NCBI RefSeq assembly: GCF_963678635.1
Contig: NC_087065.1
Span: forward strand, 69,378,956-69,442,955
DNA from: Symsagittifera roscoffensis
Lineage: Eukaryota > Xenacoelomorpha > Acoela > Convolutidae
Length of the DNA stretch: 64,000 nt
Direction: 5' to 3'
Part shown: positions 40,805-50,868 of the stretch, piece by piece
Layout of the letters: every line of letters begins with the position of its first letter
Position numbering within the stretch: the stretch's first letter is position 1
Program-made: the position numbers and the translations under genes
The notes under the pieces: model-generated
Databases searched by the model: none
The model's input: only the letters and a program-made list of their open reading frames with translations
What the model was told of the DNA's origin: nothing

Positions 40805-42160
40805 GGATAGCTGGTTGGAAGGGTGGCTACATGGATCGATGGCTGATTGGATTGACCGCTGAATGGGTGGACGGATGTCGAGATGTACGAATGGCTGGCC
40901 AAATAGATGATGGATCGATAGCTGGATAGATGGATGGACGCATGGATGGCTAGACAGTTTGTTGGATGAATGGCTGGACGGATCGCCAGCTGGGTTGATG
41001 AACGAATAAATGGCTGGCTAGATGACTGATTGGAATGATGAAGGGCTGGAGTTTTGGATGTCTTGAGTGATGGCTGGAAGGCTGGTTAGATGGATGGCTA
41101 GATGAAAGTTTGGATGGCTGGTTGAATGAATGGATGATTGAATGAATGATTAGCGAGATGGATGGATGTCTAAATCGAGTATCGATACTTGAATAGATGA
41201 TTGGCTGAATGGTTAGATGAATGGATGGATGGATGGCCAGATGTATCGATAAATGCTTGGTTATCTGACTGAAAGGGTTGTCCGATGAACGGATAGGTAG
41301 TTGGAAGACGGAATGAAAAGTTGGTTAGATAAATGGGCTGTAAGATGGCAGGATAGATGAGCGGTTGGATGGTTCGTTGGATGTATTGATGGTTAAAGGA
41401 ATTAATTTTATTAATGACTTGCTGGATGGATGAAATATAGTTGAATGGATAGGCTAGATGCGAGGATGGCTTGATGGCTGGATTGATGAATGAAAGGCTT
41501 GCTGTATAGATGACTGTAGGGACGAGGGCCTCGTTCGATGGATGAATAGCTGATTGGATGGTGGGCAGCTGATTGGGTGGTTACTTGAACGCGGATGGCT
41601 GGATGAATGGCTGGTTGTCTATATTGATGGCTAGATAGACGGATGACTTAATGAAAAAATGACCATATAGATACTTCGCTTAATGAATGGAAGGCTTGAT
41701 GCATGAATGGATGGCTGGGAGGATGGCTAGTTGGATGGATGGCTTGATAGATAGAAAGATGGGCCGATTGAAGAAAGATTGGCTCAACAACTGATTGGAT
41801 AGATGGCTGTCTTACTAGATGGACGGACGGACGAATGATCTGACTAATCGATGGCTGAATGAATGGATGGCTGCTTGGATGGATCGTGGGTTGGGTGGTT
41901 CGATGGCTAGATAGATGGATGACATGAAGGATCAAGGTCTACATGGAGGGATCGCTTGATGAACGAAACGCTTTGTGGATAAATGGATGGCCGAACGGAT
42001 GGCTAATGGTATGGATGATTGATGAATGGATGGAAGATGAGCCGATTGATGAATGATTGTCTCACCGGCTGGTTTTTTGGATAGACAAATGGATTACTTC
42101 ATGGATGGACGGATCTATACCTAGATGGCTGAACGCAAGGACGGCTACATGGATGGATGC
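40805..42160 (+). repeat. Degenerate TGGA/ATGG tetranucleotide minisatellite (about 1.35 kb)
   Basis: The sequence is made almost entirely of TGGA, TGGC, TGAA and AGAT tetramers, such as ATGGATGGATGGC and GGCTGGATGAATGG, many of them mutated. The register shifts often, so no single longer monomer is conserved. Frames read through it (for example a minus-strand frame rich in His, Pro and Ser at 41,648-41,935) reflect the tetramer and are not genes. Confidence 0.93.
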
Positions 42161-43336
42161 CACTCTTGAAGTGCCGAACTCTGCACTGCCCTTCCCCTTC
42201 ATTGAAGCATTCCTGTATTTACTATAACTGAAACGCGCAAACCTATGCTATTGCGCTGAACCGTTGTAAAGAGCTTTAATATAGCGAGATACGTGTAACG
42301 CATTTGATAAATATATACCGATTGGCTGACAAAATCATTGAAAATGACTATTTTAGAAAATGCGAAAAGCAATCAATCAGAGCAGTCTAATTTGAACAAA
42401 ATTTGAGCCAGTTCTTTTTGAAAAACTTCAACTGTTTAATTTAGAAATAAAAAAATAAAGCCAATTTCAAGAACGATGTATGATTGACACTTGATTGAAT
42501 TTATAATTACCCAGCGGAAAAAGAAATTTCAAATTAAGAAACACACGCACACTAATCTTCCGAGGAAAAAAGATTATCCTAAAGCTCTTTGGAAAAGAGG
42601 TAATGAGCCAAGTAGGTTTAAAAAAAAGGCTGGTTTGTTTTCGAAACAATCTCAACATCCGAAACTCCAAAAAAAAAGATGGTCTTAAAGCTCTCCAAAC
42701 TTTGTTCCCTTTTCTCAAAAGTCTAGATACCTGACAGAACTTCGTATTTCTTACGCAGAGCCGAAGCTGCGCTTCGCAAACATTAGCAAGAACACGACAG
42801 CTCTGTAACGTCTGATAAGAAAAAGTAGAAAAAACTTCGAACTTATAAAAACTCGGCTAAGTCTCGGAATCGATCTGCCATAAATAACATCGCTTCTGAG
42901 CTTCGCATCACTTACGATAAACAACTAAGCTACAAAAATCAAAAGATAATGTATCTTAAACGAAAATTAAAAAACATAATGAATTTTTGAAGAAACTATG
43001 TTCAAAAATCAGAAAAAAGTTGCTGCGATTGTTATAGAAGTCAATTACCTTCAAACCTAAAGAAGGTAATCGCCGACCTGTAGACTAGAAAACTTACGTC
43101 CTCGCATTTGGGCTACGGTCACTTCATTAAAGGCAAATAATAGCCCAAGATGAAGATATCATATGCTATTAAAATGTCAATGCTTTGCCAGCAAAAGTGC
43201 CATCAAATGGGCACTTATATTTGCGAATTGGGCTGGAAAAAAATGGATTCGTTTTATAACACTACGCTTGCTAGTTAGCTTGGGCAATGAGACTTGTATG
43301 AGATTCTAGGATCGAAACCCTCAAAAAAGCGCTTAC
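42161..43336. other. Region downstream of the last visible centrobin exon; no exon recognised
   Basis: I searched the minus strand for further coiled-coil coding sequence that would continue the centrobin-like gene and found none. Short frames at 42,467-42,718 show no heptad pattern or known motif. No clear AATAAA was found on the minus strand close to the in-frame TAA of the 43,337-43,548 exon. Confidence 0.4.
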
Positions 43337-43548
43337 TTTTTCTCCGTAGAAGCCTCTTTGTTGGCCTTATTCTGCAATTGATCCATCTTTTTCCCAGTTT
43401 CCTCCGCCTCTTTTTTCAACTTGTCCCTTTCACTCACTAGTTTGTTCTTCTGCTTCAGTAACTCCTCCCTCTCCCCCTTCCAGCCCTCGTTCTTCTTCTC
43501 CAAGTCTCCTATTTTCCTCTCCAGCTCAACTCTATCCGCTTTCTTTTC
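43337..43548 (-). CDS. CNTROB: Centrobin-like gene, exon F (coiled coil; possible last exon)
   Basis: Lys/Glu-rich heptad sequence (EKKADRVELERKIGDLEKKN and on to EASTEKK) after an acceptor CTTTCAG with a weak pyrimidine tract. The 3' end is ambiguous. GTAAGC could be a donor, or the in-frame TAA inside it could end the protein, giving a product about half the usual centrobin length. Confidence 0.6.
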
Positions 43549-46500
43549 CTGAAAGCCATAATTCAGCACATTTCCAGACTAGAAGTATTATAGATTGTCG
43601 CAATCACGAAGTTAAAGTTTTCATATCAGGGACAGTGAATATGGCAAAATATCTCCAAATTAACTCTATCCGCTTTATTTTCATGAACAAAATAGTTATA
43701 TTCCATTGCTGAACTAAGAACAGTCGCGCCATAATTGATTATCTTGCTATTTAAACTCATTGATTTTTTAAACGGTGGTAAAGATTACTAACTTTGAGGG
43801 CCACGATCAACATTCTTTGCCAGTTTAATATATACATAAATCAACTTGTGAGAAGGCGTTTTGAACAGAAAAAGTCAAAGCCTCCAGCTTTGTTACAATT
43901 AATGAGCACATTTGAAGGTTATTGTTGTATGTGTAATAAAAACTATCCCTATCAGGAACGCAAGTTAATTGATCGCAAAATATAACGTTTCCATGAGTTC
44001 GACTGTTTTCAGATTGGATTAAACTTCAAAAAAACTGCCAAAAAAACTACGCAACAATTTTGGAAAGTTATACAGGATTTCCTTAAGTTTTGCGAAAAAA
44101 CTCATCGACATCATTCATCATACGAGAAAATTTGTTACAGCAGGTCAAATCCTTTGGGCTGGTAAAAAATAAGTGTCATAAAATATTACCGAAGGATGTG
44201 GGATTTGCTAGATTGAATTCCTGAGGGGGGAGGTTGATTATTGAAGCATATACTGACTAACCTCTGCTGCAAATTCCTTACTATGCAGCTTTCATTGTTC
44301 AGATTTCAATTTTTGGTTTAAACTTTTTGTTACTCTATTATTGTTAGTATAATTAATTCGAAATATATTTAACTTAAAAGCGTGCTTATCTTTTTAAGGT
44401 CAGTGTCTTAGCGGGTATTACTGATGCCATTCTTCTATCCTCTCTAAGTTTGCAGTAAATTGAATAATTTATTGATTGAATGTTTTGATTCATATTTATC
44501 TATTGAATTATACTGAAGCATAACTACCTCTACGGTAGAGTGCAATTGCTCTTCTAGACGTTTGTTCTTCTGCTGTAGGAACTCGATCTGTCCGATCGCC
44601 TCTGTGAAGTCTTTCTCGAATGTCTCAATCACTCCCTGCTGACTACTCACAGCTGTCGCCAGTCTATCCTTCTCAGCCACAGTTTCCTTTATCTTCTCCT
44701 GCAACAACTTAGATTTAGAGTAAGCAATTTTTTCTGTTTGAACTGTTCACATACAACTTTACATCCTAAATGTCTATTTCAAACATGATCCAAAGGTAAT
44801 TCATAGAGAATACTGTAACAAATCTCAATAATGAAAATTTAACTTTTCTGAAAATTATATGACATCTCGCGCTTCCCCTGTTTCAATTTGGGGATCACGT
44901 TATCAAGTTAACATCCTCTCCCCACTAGATTGACCAGGTTAAGAAGTTAATATCCCCCACCCCAGTTTTCAGTTTAGATCAAACTTGCTCAGCGCTGCGA
45001 TTAAAATGTTCGATTCTGATGAGCTGAAAACTCTCACGTAGAACCAAGTAAACATCCTCCACCCTTAACCACTTTGGGGGATGTTAATTTGTTCCCAATT
45101 CGGATCATTTCATACCTGGCGATCATTCTCCTGTGAGCGCCATTTGCTTATCAGCTGGTTCATAGTCTGGTCCAGACCCTGTAGACTGTTGTCCTTCTTC
45201 CGGATCGAGTCTTTAGCCACTGCCAGTTGCTGCTCCAAATCTAGACACCTAAAATAGACACCAAATTGAAGCTCAAAATGAGAAAGGGTCCTATGTAAAG
45301 CTAAACTAGTACCAGCCTACTACATTTTGCTGCTCTTTTCCAGATCCACCTCCCTTTTGATTTTTCTGGAGCTCGATATACAATTGTATTGTAAGTCTTT
45401 TGAAAATAACTTTTGATGCTCTAAGCTGCAATAAAACGTGTAAGAGCTTGAACAGGTGAACAGATTTTTACACTAAACCTTACATGCAAATTTTCGTATG
45501 AATAATTTTTTGACCTTTTTTTGTAATTTTACGAGAGGGGTGGGAAACTGGAAAAGCGTCCATTTGGCCTAATCATCGATAAAAATAACAAGTACAGCCA
45601 GGGATGCTGCTTAGCTGACCTAGAGTGAAGCTCTTTGATCTGGTCCTCGCAGTGTTTCCGCCTCAGTCTCTCCTGTTCTACCTGTTCCCGCATGTCTTCC
45701 GTCGGAGTGTCGGCCCTGTCCGATCCCCTTCTGTAGCTGAACGAGGCATCTCCACCTGCGTGATGGCCTACTACAAGAAACGACGGTTCAAACGAATGTC
45801 TTTTCGACAAACTCCGCTTTAATGAAACGAACTAGCAACTTTTCTCATGAAATACACAAAGTCGAAACGCCTATGCTAAAAATACATACATTTTTTTACG
45901 TTAGCAAGGAAACTTTCAGCTGGAAATGATTATCATAATCTGCAATCTCTCCAAGACTATATCTCACACAAATCATTTGCACTAAATCTTACAAACTAAG
46001 CCACTTGCATTTAAACAGGTCTTACTTGAACCATTGTCGATGAAGGACACTTCGTTTGAATTCTGACTTTTACTCCTCCTGTCACCGACATCCAATGCAA
46101 TCAAGTATTCATCCAAACTACGACACTCATTAACTACTCTCTCGTTATTGCTTCTTGCTCTGTTCTGGTAGTTGAACATTTCTTGTGAAACACCTGTCAT
46201 TTTTCCATGACCATTCACATTACTCGCATGGTGCTCAGCGTCGTCTCCTTTGCAATTCGAGATCTGCAACTCAAAAGTTGCGTCTTCAGCAAGCATTCTG
46301 TCATACATGGCCTGTTTTCTGCTCGAATCACCGGCTGAAATGCTATCGTTCAGATTATCACGAGGCGCTGCATCTATTGTGCCAACAGCTGTGTTTTGCT
46401 CTTCTGTGTTCTTGTCGCCCTGATTGGAATTTGGTGCGTTTTTGGCCAACCTGGAAGTTGAGTGGCCAAAGTTCTGAGCAATTGTTTTTGCAGCAGCAAC

Positions 46501-47130
46501 TAAAGCATAATATCATATTACCAGATGAGAGATATATATCATTTGGGAAATAATATTGACTTCATCTTTAACTTCAAAAATATATATTCAAATGAGAGAA
46601 GCTTTCAGAAACTTTTTAAACCCATTGCTATATTTAAGGGGAAGGATCAGCTTTATTTTCCTTTTCTGGTTAGAAAAACCGTGTTTCTTACACGTAGCAT
46701 CTAATCATATATGCATTCCACTTGGCACTTTTTTCGGTTGATGGGATGGTGAAAAAACCGACATGAGGTTTAAATGTCATGACAAAAATGTCACAGAAAT
46801 AAACCTGCATTTCAAACTTACTTTGCTCTTCATTTTCAGTGTTCAGATGAGCACTTTGATCTCCGGCTTTTCCAGGAACCAAAATATCTCCTGAACCCTG
46901 TAGGCTGGCAGACAACACGACAGGGGCCATTTCAACTTCAGATGAAGATGCACGCTGGCTGTTGCGCGAAGCTATCACAGCAAACGATTCTAATAACACC
47001 GCAGATGGTTGCACTGCGGCAATACGTCGACCTGATGCACGTGTCGATTTGAGAGAGGCTGTTAAGGCACTGTGAATAGTAGTTTCCCAACGCTTATCGC
47101 CGCTACTACTTCTACGTTCTATGCCATCTT
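43337..47130 (-). CDS. CNTROB: Centrobin-like centrosomal coiled-coil protein (partial gene, six exons placed)
   Basis: Six exons can be joined on the minus strand with consistent splice phases: 47130-46822, 46499-46026, 45770-45620, 45248-45116, 44707-44528, 43548-43337. The joined exons encode about 486 residues. Identification rests on the central block: an ERLRRKHCEDQI segment, then LEQQLAVA, then RKKD, then LDQTMNQL and a KW..QE.DR segment. This reproduces in order the conserved region of vertebrate centrobin as I remember it (RRKHCE, LQQQLAVA, RKKD, LDKTL, W..HEAER). Upstream, ALTASLKSTRASG resembles the N-terminal ASL..SRQAE segment. Centrobin associates with daughter centrioles, binds tubulin and supports centriole elongation. 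The rest is low-complexity N-terminal sequence followed by heptad-rich coiled coil. The initiating exon (above 47,130) and the second half of the usual roughly 900-residue protein are not seen. Confidence 0.72.
43549..44527 (-). other. Centrobin-like gene, long intron between exons E and F
   Basis: About 0.98 kb, bounded by a GTAGTT donor and a TTTCAG acceptor. No further exon or known repeat was recognised inside. The 63-codon plus-strand frame at 43,794-43,985 has no recognisable domain. Confidence 0.5.
44528..44707 (-). CDS. CNTROB: Centrobin-like gene, exon E (coiled coil)
   Basis: Coiled-coil exon in phase 0, ending HSTVE at the donor GTAGTT. The acceptor is either TCTAAG (44,708-44,709) or, nine bases on, TTGTTGCAG; both keep phase 0. 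SSQQGVIETFEKDFTEAIGQ occupies the place of the QQETV..LEQSLSEAMEAL segment of vertebrate centrobin. Confidence 0.7.
44905..45090. repeat. Small cluster of AAGTTAACATCC-type repeats in a centrobin intron
   Basis: AAGTTAACATCCTCTCCCCA (44,905), AAGTTAATATCCCCCACCCC (44,944) and AAGTAAACATCCTCCACCC (45,046) are direct repeats. GGGGGATGTTAATTT (45,076) is the same motif inverted. The cluster may be a remnant of a small transposon. Confidence 0.55.
45116..45248 (-). CDS. CNTROB: Centrobin-like gene, exon D (conserved core)
   Basis: 133 bp between the acceptor TATTTTAG and the donor GTATGA. Splicing to exon C gives LHSRCLDLEQQLAVA without a break. It continues RKKDNSLQGLDQTMNQL and ends SQENDRQ in phase 0. 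This is the strongest match to centrobin (QQLAVA, RKKD, LD.T, W, E..R spacing). Confidence 0.8.
45331..45560 (-). mobile_element. MITE copy in a centrobin intron (GGCTCTTTTCCAG family)
   Basis: The ends TGCTCTTTTCCAG and CTGGAAAAGCGTC match the inverted termini of the cluster at 48.7-52.0 kb, and the interior matches the copy at 49,759-49,979. Flanking 8-mers CATTTTGC and CATTTGGC agree at 7 of 8 positions, as expected for an old target-site duplication. Confidence 0.78.
45620..45770 (-). CDS. CNTROB: Centrobin-like gene, exon C (start of conserved coiled coil)
   Basis: 151 bp after the acceptor TTTCTTGTAG, ending TCTAG at the donor GTCAGC. The phase fits both neighbours (2 bases in, 2 bases out). 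It encodes MREQVEQERLRRKHCEDQIK then ELHSR, the first part of the conserved centrobin block. Confidence 0.75.
46026..46499 (-). CDS. CNTROB: Centrobin-like gene, exon B
   Basis: 474 bp between the acceptor CTTTAG (46,500-46,501) and the donor GTAAGA. Joining to exon A restores codon phase (1+2 bases, giving Ile). The sequence is hydrophilic, rich in Asn, Ser, Asp and Gln, without a clear fold (for example RDNLNDSISAGDSSRKQ). It matches the poorly conserved linker before the coiled coil of centrobin in position only. Confidence 0.6.
46822..47130 (-). CDS. CNTROB: Centrobin-like gene, N-terminal exon A
   Basis: The frame reads DGIERRSSSGDKRW, then ALTASLKSTRASGRR, then a Ser/Ala-rich tail ending NEEQ. 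The acceptor TTTTTTCAAG lies just above 47,130. The exon ends after one base of a codon at a strong donor, GTAAGT (46,821-46,816). The start codon must lie in an exon further upstream that I could not place. Confidence 0.6.
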
Positions 47131-47250
47131 CTTGAAAAAAAAGAACTTAATTAAGATTCATGAACACATGTAGATTCCAGCTTTTCATAATCATTATAAC
47201 TAGCGTGTACCGCACCTCCGGTGCTTCGAATTTTCAACAAGTCAAAAAAC
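47131..47250 (-). other. Sequence upstream of centrobin exon A; first exon not found
   Basis: Contains the acceptor of exon A and part of the preceding intron. No initiating exon with ATG and a donor in the right phase could be assigned here or in the repeats above it. Confidence 0.35.
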
Positions 47251-47254
47251 GATT

Positions 47255-48265
47255 CTTTGAGTGTACTCTGACAGCACCCAATTACAGGATTCGTAATAAA
47301 AAATTTTGCAAAAACTTTTAATTCAAGTTTTTATACAAGTTTTTCTATACGTCACATCTGGGAAACTGAAAGCAATTGAGCAGTCGCATTTGGAAGCAAG
47401 ATTTGCAACTCCTGAGAGTGCTCATACAGTACCCAACTACAACGTTGGGAAATTCACATTTTGAGAAACTTCACCTTGAGTTTTGTAAAAGAAGTATTTT
47501 TTTTTGAAAACCAGAAAAAAATCTCATCTCAAAAAATACCAAAATTTGAATAATTTTTTTATGGCAATAATTGCAATCTTTGAAAGTACACAACTACAGG
47601 GTTGGGAATTTCACTTAAACTAATTATTTTGTAATTTGAGTTTTCTGAAAATTTCCAAAAAAATAACGAAAATCGTCGTACCTCTAAGAAAAATTGATTT
47701 GGGCATTCTTAATTGGAGGCCGAATTTGCAACCGCTGAGATTAGTCTGACAGCCCCCTAATTGCAGGCTAGGAATTTCAAACTTTCAAAAAAAATTAATT
47801 TAATTTTCATGAAAATTTTTTTGAAAAAGTTACAAAAAACGTCATATCTGGAAAACTGCAAGATTTTGAGCAGTCCTATTTGGAGGAAAAATTTGCAGTC
47901 CTATTGGGAGGCAAAATTGGCAACTCCTGAGAGTACCCTGACAGAGCCTCACTACTGAGATGAGAATTTCAAGTTTTGCGAATTTTTTATACCTAAGTTT
48001 TCTGAAAAAATCCTAAAAAAAACGTCACATCTCGAAAACTAAAAATTTGAGCAGCCACATTCAAAGGCAAGATTAGCAACCCCCTGAGATTACCCTAACA
48101 GATTCCAATAACAGGATGGAGATCCTCAAAGTTTTGGAATTTTTTAATATTTAAGTTTTTTAGAAAATTTCAGAGAAAATCATAAAAAACGTCATATCTC
48201 AAAAACTACAAGGATGTGAGAAGTGAGAATTGAAGGCAAGATTCGAAACCCCTCAGAGTACTCTG
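47255..48265. repeat. Diverged tandem repeat, period about 160 bp, about six copies
   Basis: A recurring block (GAGAGT or GAGATT, then CTGACAG or ATACAGT, then ACCCAATTACAGG-like, then GGAATTTCA, A/T runs, CGTCATATCTGGAAAACT, TTGAGCAGTC, GGCAAGATTTGCAAC) appears with anchors near 47,267, 47,424, 47,583, 47,746, 47,936 and 48,091, and ends near 48,265. Spacings are about 155-190 bp. Frames read through it are not coding. Confidence 0.8.
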
Positions 48266-48679
48266 GGGATTGCGAAACACGCAAAAATAATACGTTGAAA
48301 AAGCTTAAACATGGCGAGATAGCGAAGCCCGCATTCAAATATATAATAGATAGATAATAGATGAAAGTTAAAAAATTAGGCGACGGGTAGACAGACATAA
48401 TCAAATTAATTTAAAAAGCAGGTATACAGACAGACTTAATTTGGCCTCGAAAAAAATACTGACAAATAAATGACCTTGCGAAAAACTAATTGAAAAAAAT
48501 TCTTAAGCATTGCAATATATGCTATAGCTTAAACATGAAAAAAATTCTTTCGTTAAACATGCAAAATTATTATGCTTAAACATGGGAGATAGCTGTCACT
48601 CGCATTTCAATATAGTATAGATAGATAGATTTAGATAGAAGTCGTTCCCGTCATAACTCCCCCAGCCTAGTAAAAAAAC
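48266..48679. other. AT-rich spacer with short diverged repeats, no gene
   Basis: Contains ATAGATAGATAG-like microsatellite stretches near 48,345 and 48,615 and two related AAACATG..GCGAGATAG / AAACATGGGAGATAG segments near 48,307 and 48,575. No coding sequence is recognised. Confidence 0.45.
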
Positions 48680-48899
48680 GGCTCTTTTCCAGTTCCTCTC
48701 CCTTTTCAAAATACCGAATTTTATGTATGTTTTACGTGTTATTACGGCTAAATGCGTGATGTTACGCTGTAAAGTATGAAGAACAAAACTGTTCACAGTT
48801 GTCGATTTGTTCACCACGCCAACCTTTATTGCATTATGATAACGTTAAATAAGCTTTTTAAATTGAATTTGAAAGGGAGGGGGAAACTGGAAAAGAGCC
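48680..48899 (+). mobile_element. MITE with GGCTCTTTTCCAGTT termini, subfamily I
   Basis: 220 bp. The first 30 bp (GGCTCTTTTCCAGTTCC onward) are mirrored at the right end (AAACTGGAAAAGAGCC). An 8-bp direct repeat AAAAAAAC flanks both sides, although it is low in complexity. The interior carries CGTGTTATTACGGCTAAA and TTCATTGCATTATGA-like segments shared with 50,476-50,679. There is no coding capacity. Confidence 0.85.
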
Positions 48900-48947
48900 A
48901 AAAAAACTTTTTAACCCTCCATAAAAAAATTTATTGGCTCTTTTTCC

Positions 48948-49155
48948 GGCTCTTTTCCAGTTTCCCACCCCCCCTCCCCTCGTAAAATTACAGAATAAAA
49001 CCTTTTCAAAGTTGTTCACATGGCGTTTTGCATGTTAAAAAGGCTGTACAAATTTGTTCACCAGTTCACGCTGACACGTTTTAACGCAGTTTATATTATG
49101 AATAGTCATTATTAATAGACTTTCATATAATGAATTTCAGAAAATATCAAAGAGG
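48948..49155 (-). mobile_element. MITE, subfamily II, truncated at one end
   Basis: Starts GGCTCTTTTCCAGTTTCCCA and shares its interior (GTTCACGCTGACACGTTTTA, AATAG.CTTTCAT, TTTCAGAAAA.ATCAAA) with the complete copies at 51,266-51,469 and 49,759-49,979. The expected ACTGGAAAAGAGCC end is missing; another element begins there. Confidence 0.7.
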
Positions 49156-49356
49156 GGACTCTTTTTCCTCCCCCCCCACCTCACACGAGCTTCAATATAT
49201 TAGTGTAACGAGTGGTTTTACGAGGTTATGTATGGAGACCAAATATGTTTGTCGTAGCCTTATTAGTCCGTATGTAATTTTTCATTACAATTGGACAATG
49301 TGGTCAACAAATTTACATGTAAAAGTTTGCAGGTGGGGGGAAAAGGAAAAAGAGCC
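49156..49356 (+). mobile_element. MITE, subfamily III
   Basis: The ends GGACTCTTTTTCCTCCCCCC and GGGGGGAAAAGGAAAAAGAGCC are inverted matches. The interior (GGTTTTACGAGG.TATGTATGG, CTTATTAGTCCG) recurs at about 49,376-49,500, indicating a third subfamily. No clean target duplication is seen. Confidence 0.65.
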
Positions 49357-49589
49357 AAAGGGGAACTGGAAAAGAGCCCGAGGGGTTTTACAAGATGAAG
49401 TATGTTTTTCAAAGCCTAATTAGTCCGCATACCAATTTTCGTAACAATCTGATGTGAACAAAATTTTAATAGTAAAATTTAGCTGGTGGGGAAAAAAGCC
49501 ATTTTTATTAACTTGAGGGGTTATAATGGGAAAGAATCTAATTATATTCGTGCAGGTTTTTTCAGACACCATTCTCGCCTCTGAAATTT

Positions 49590-49757
49590 ATCGAAAGTCT
49601 TAAGTGAAATGAATTTTCATGTTGAAAACTGCATCCAAACGTGTCAGCGTGAACAAAATTTAACAACATTTCTTACACGCAAAATGCCGTGTGAACAATT
49701 TGTTAACAGCTTTATTTTGTAATTTTACGAGGAGATGGAAAACTGGAAAGGAGCCCA
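49590..49757 (-). mobile_element. Partial subfamily II MITE
   Basis: Only one end survives (GAAAACTGGAAAGGAGCC). The interior GTGTCAGCGTGAACA, GCCGTGTGAACAATTTG and TTTGTAATTTTACGAGGAG is shared with neighbouring copies. A younger copy has inserted directly at its end. Confidence 0.6.
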
Positions 49758-49758
49758 C

Positions 49759-49979
49759 GGCTCTTTTCCAGTCCCCCCCCCCTTTGATATTTTCTGAAAT
49801 TCAATATATGAAAGTCTGTTTAAAATGACTTTTCATATTCTAATCTGCGTTAAAAGGTACCAGCGTGAACAGGTGAACAAATTTGTACCGCATTTTTAAC
49901 ATGGAAAATGCCGTGTGAACAATTTTTGAACAGTTTTATTTTGTAATTTTTCGAGGAGGTGGGAAACTGGAAAAGAGCC
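49759..49979 (+). mobile_element. MITE, subfamily II, complete, with perfect 8-bp target duplication
   Basis: 221 bp, from GGCTCTTTTCCAGT to ACTGGAAAAGAGCC. The non-repetitive octamer GAGCCCAC is present immediately on both sides. This is the clearest evidence that the family transposes as a DNA element with 8-bp duplications. Confidence 0.88.
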
Positions 49980-50079
49980 GAGCCCACTCCAGAAATATTT
50001 GCTCTCCATACTCACCGTTGCAACACCACTGGTTAGAGCAATTAAATTTATTTTAAAAAAAGCGAAAAAGAAAAAAAGT

Positions 50080-50216
50080 GCAAAGTATGTTGTTAGGTAC
50101 GAAGAACAAATTTGTTCAACATTGTTGATTTTTTTCACCATGCCAAGTTTCATTCCATTATGACAACGTTAAAGTCATGTTTCGAAACTGAAAAAAAGGG
50201 GGTGGAAAAGAGTCAA
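50080..50216 (+). mobile_element. Partial subfamily I MITE
   Basis: Right part only: GAAGAACAAATTTGTTCA, CACCATGCCAAGTTTCATT, CATTATGACAACGTTAAA, ending GGGGGTGGAAAAGAGTC. It matches the interior and right end of 48,680-48,899. Confidence 0.6.
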
Positions 50217-50338
50217 AAATCGTTTAGTTAAAGGAAAATCGATTTAATATTTGTATTGCGCAAAGTTCAGCTAAACTACCCATTTCACGCACTAAATTTC
50301 TGTCTTGTTTGGGCTTCAAACAGAAAAGATGAAACAAG

Positions 50339-50825
50339 GCTCTTCTCTACTTTTCCAAAATTTATATTCTCCAAGTTGTTTTGTGTTCATTACACTATGG
50401 CTGGTTTAAAGCTAAATACGTGATGTTACGATTTGTCAAGTATGAAAAACAAATGCGTTCACAATAGTTAGTTTGGGCTCTTTTCCAGTCCCCCCCCACC
50501 GAGTTTTAGGTTTGTTTTACGTGTTATTACGGCTAAACGCGTGATGTTACGCTATTAAGTATAAAGAACAAATCTGTTCACAATTGTCGATTTGTTCACC
50601 ACGCCAAATTTCATTGCATTATGACAACGTTAATTAAGCTTTTCAAAATTGAATTGGAAGGGGGGACTGGAAAAGAGCCCGTTAAATAAGCTTTTTAAAA
50701 CTGAATTTGAAGATGATGGGACACTGGAAAAGAGCCCTAGTTTGCTCAGCATGAAAATTTTTATTGCAATATAACAATGTGAACATGGTTTTTCAAATGT
50801 CGAGAAGGGGGACTGGAAAAGAGCC
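50339..50825 (+). mobile_element. Older subfamily I MITE, split by a nested insertion
   Basis: The left part (GGCTCTTCTCTACTTTTCC to TTAGTTTG, 50,339-50,475) and the right part (CTAGTTTGCTCAGCATG to GGGGGACTGGAAAAGAGCC, 50,737-50,825) together make one diverged element. They are separated by 50,476-50,736. Confidence 0.62.
50476..50736 (+). mobile_element. Younger MITE nested in the older one
   Basis: Begins GGCTCTTTTCCAGTCCC and ends CACTGGAAAAGAGCC; a second right end at 50,679 indicates an internal partial duplication of about 57 bp. The flanking octamers TTAGTTTG and CTAGTTTG match at 7 of 8 positions, consistent with a target-site duplication. Confidence 0.65.
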
Positions 50826-50868
50826 AGAATCCATATGACGTTTTTTCTTGGAACCTGATTTAGAAGGT

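Noticed and set aside
41648-41935. His/Pro/Ser-rich 95-codon minus-strand frame
   Set aside because: It is the tetranucleotide repeat translated; no real gene evidence.
42467-42718. Possible further centrobin exon
   Set aside because: The translation lacks heptads and has no acceptor in the required phase.
43300-43325. tRNA-like GATCGAAACCC segment
   Set aside because: No matching A box or cloverleaf could be drawn around it.
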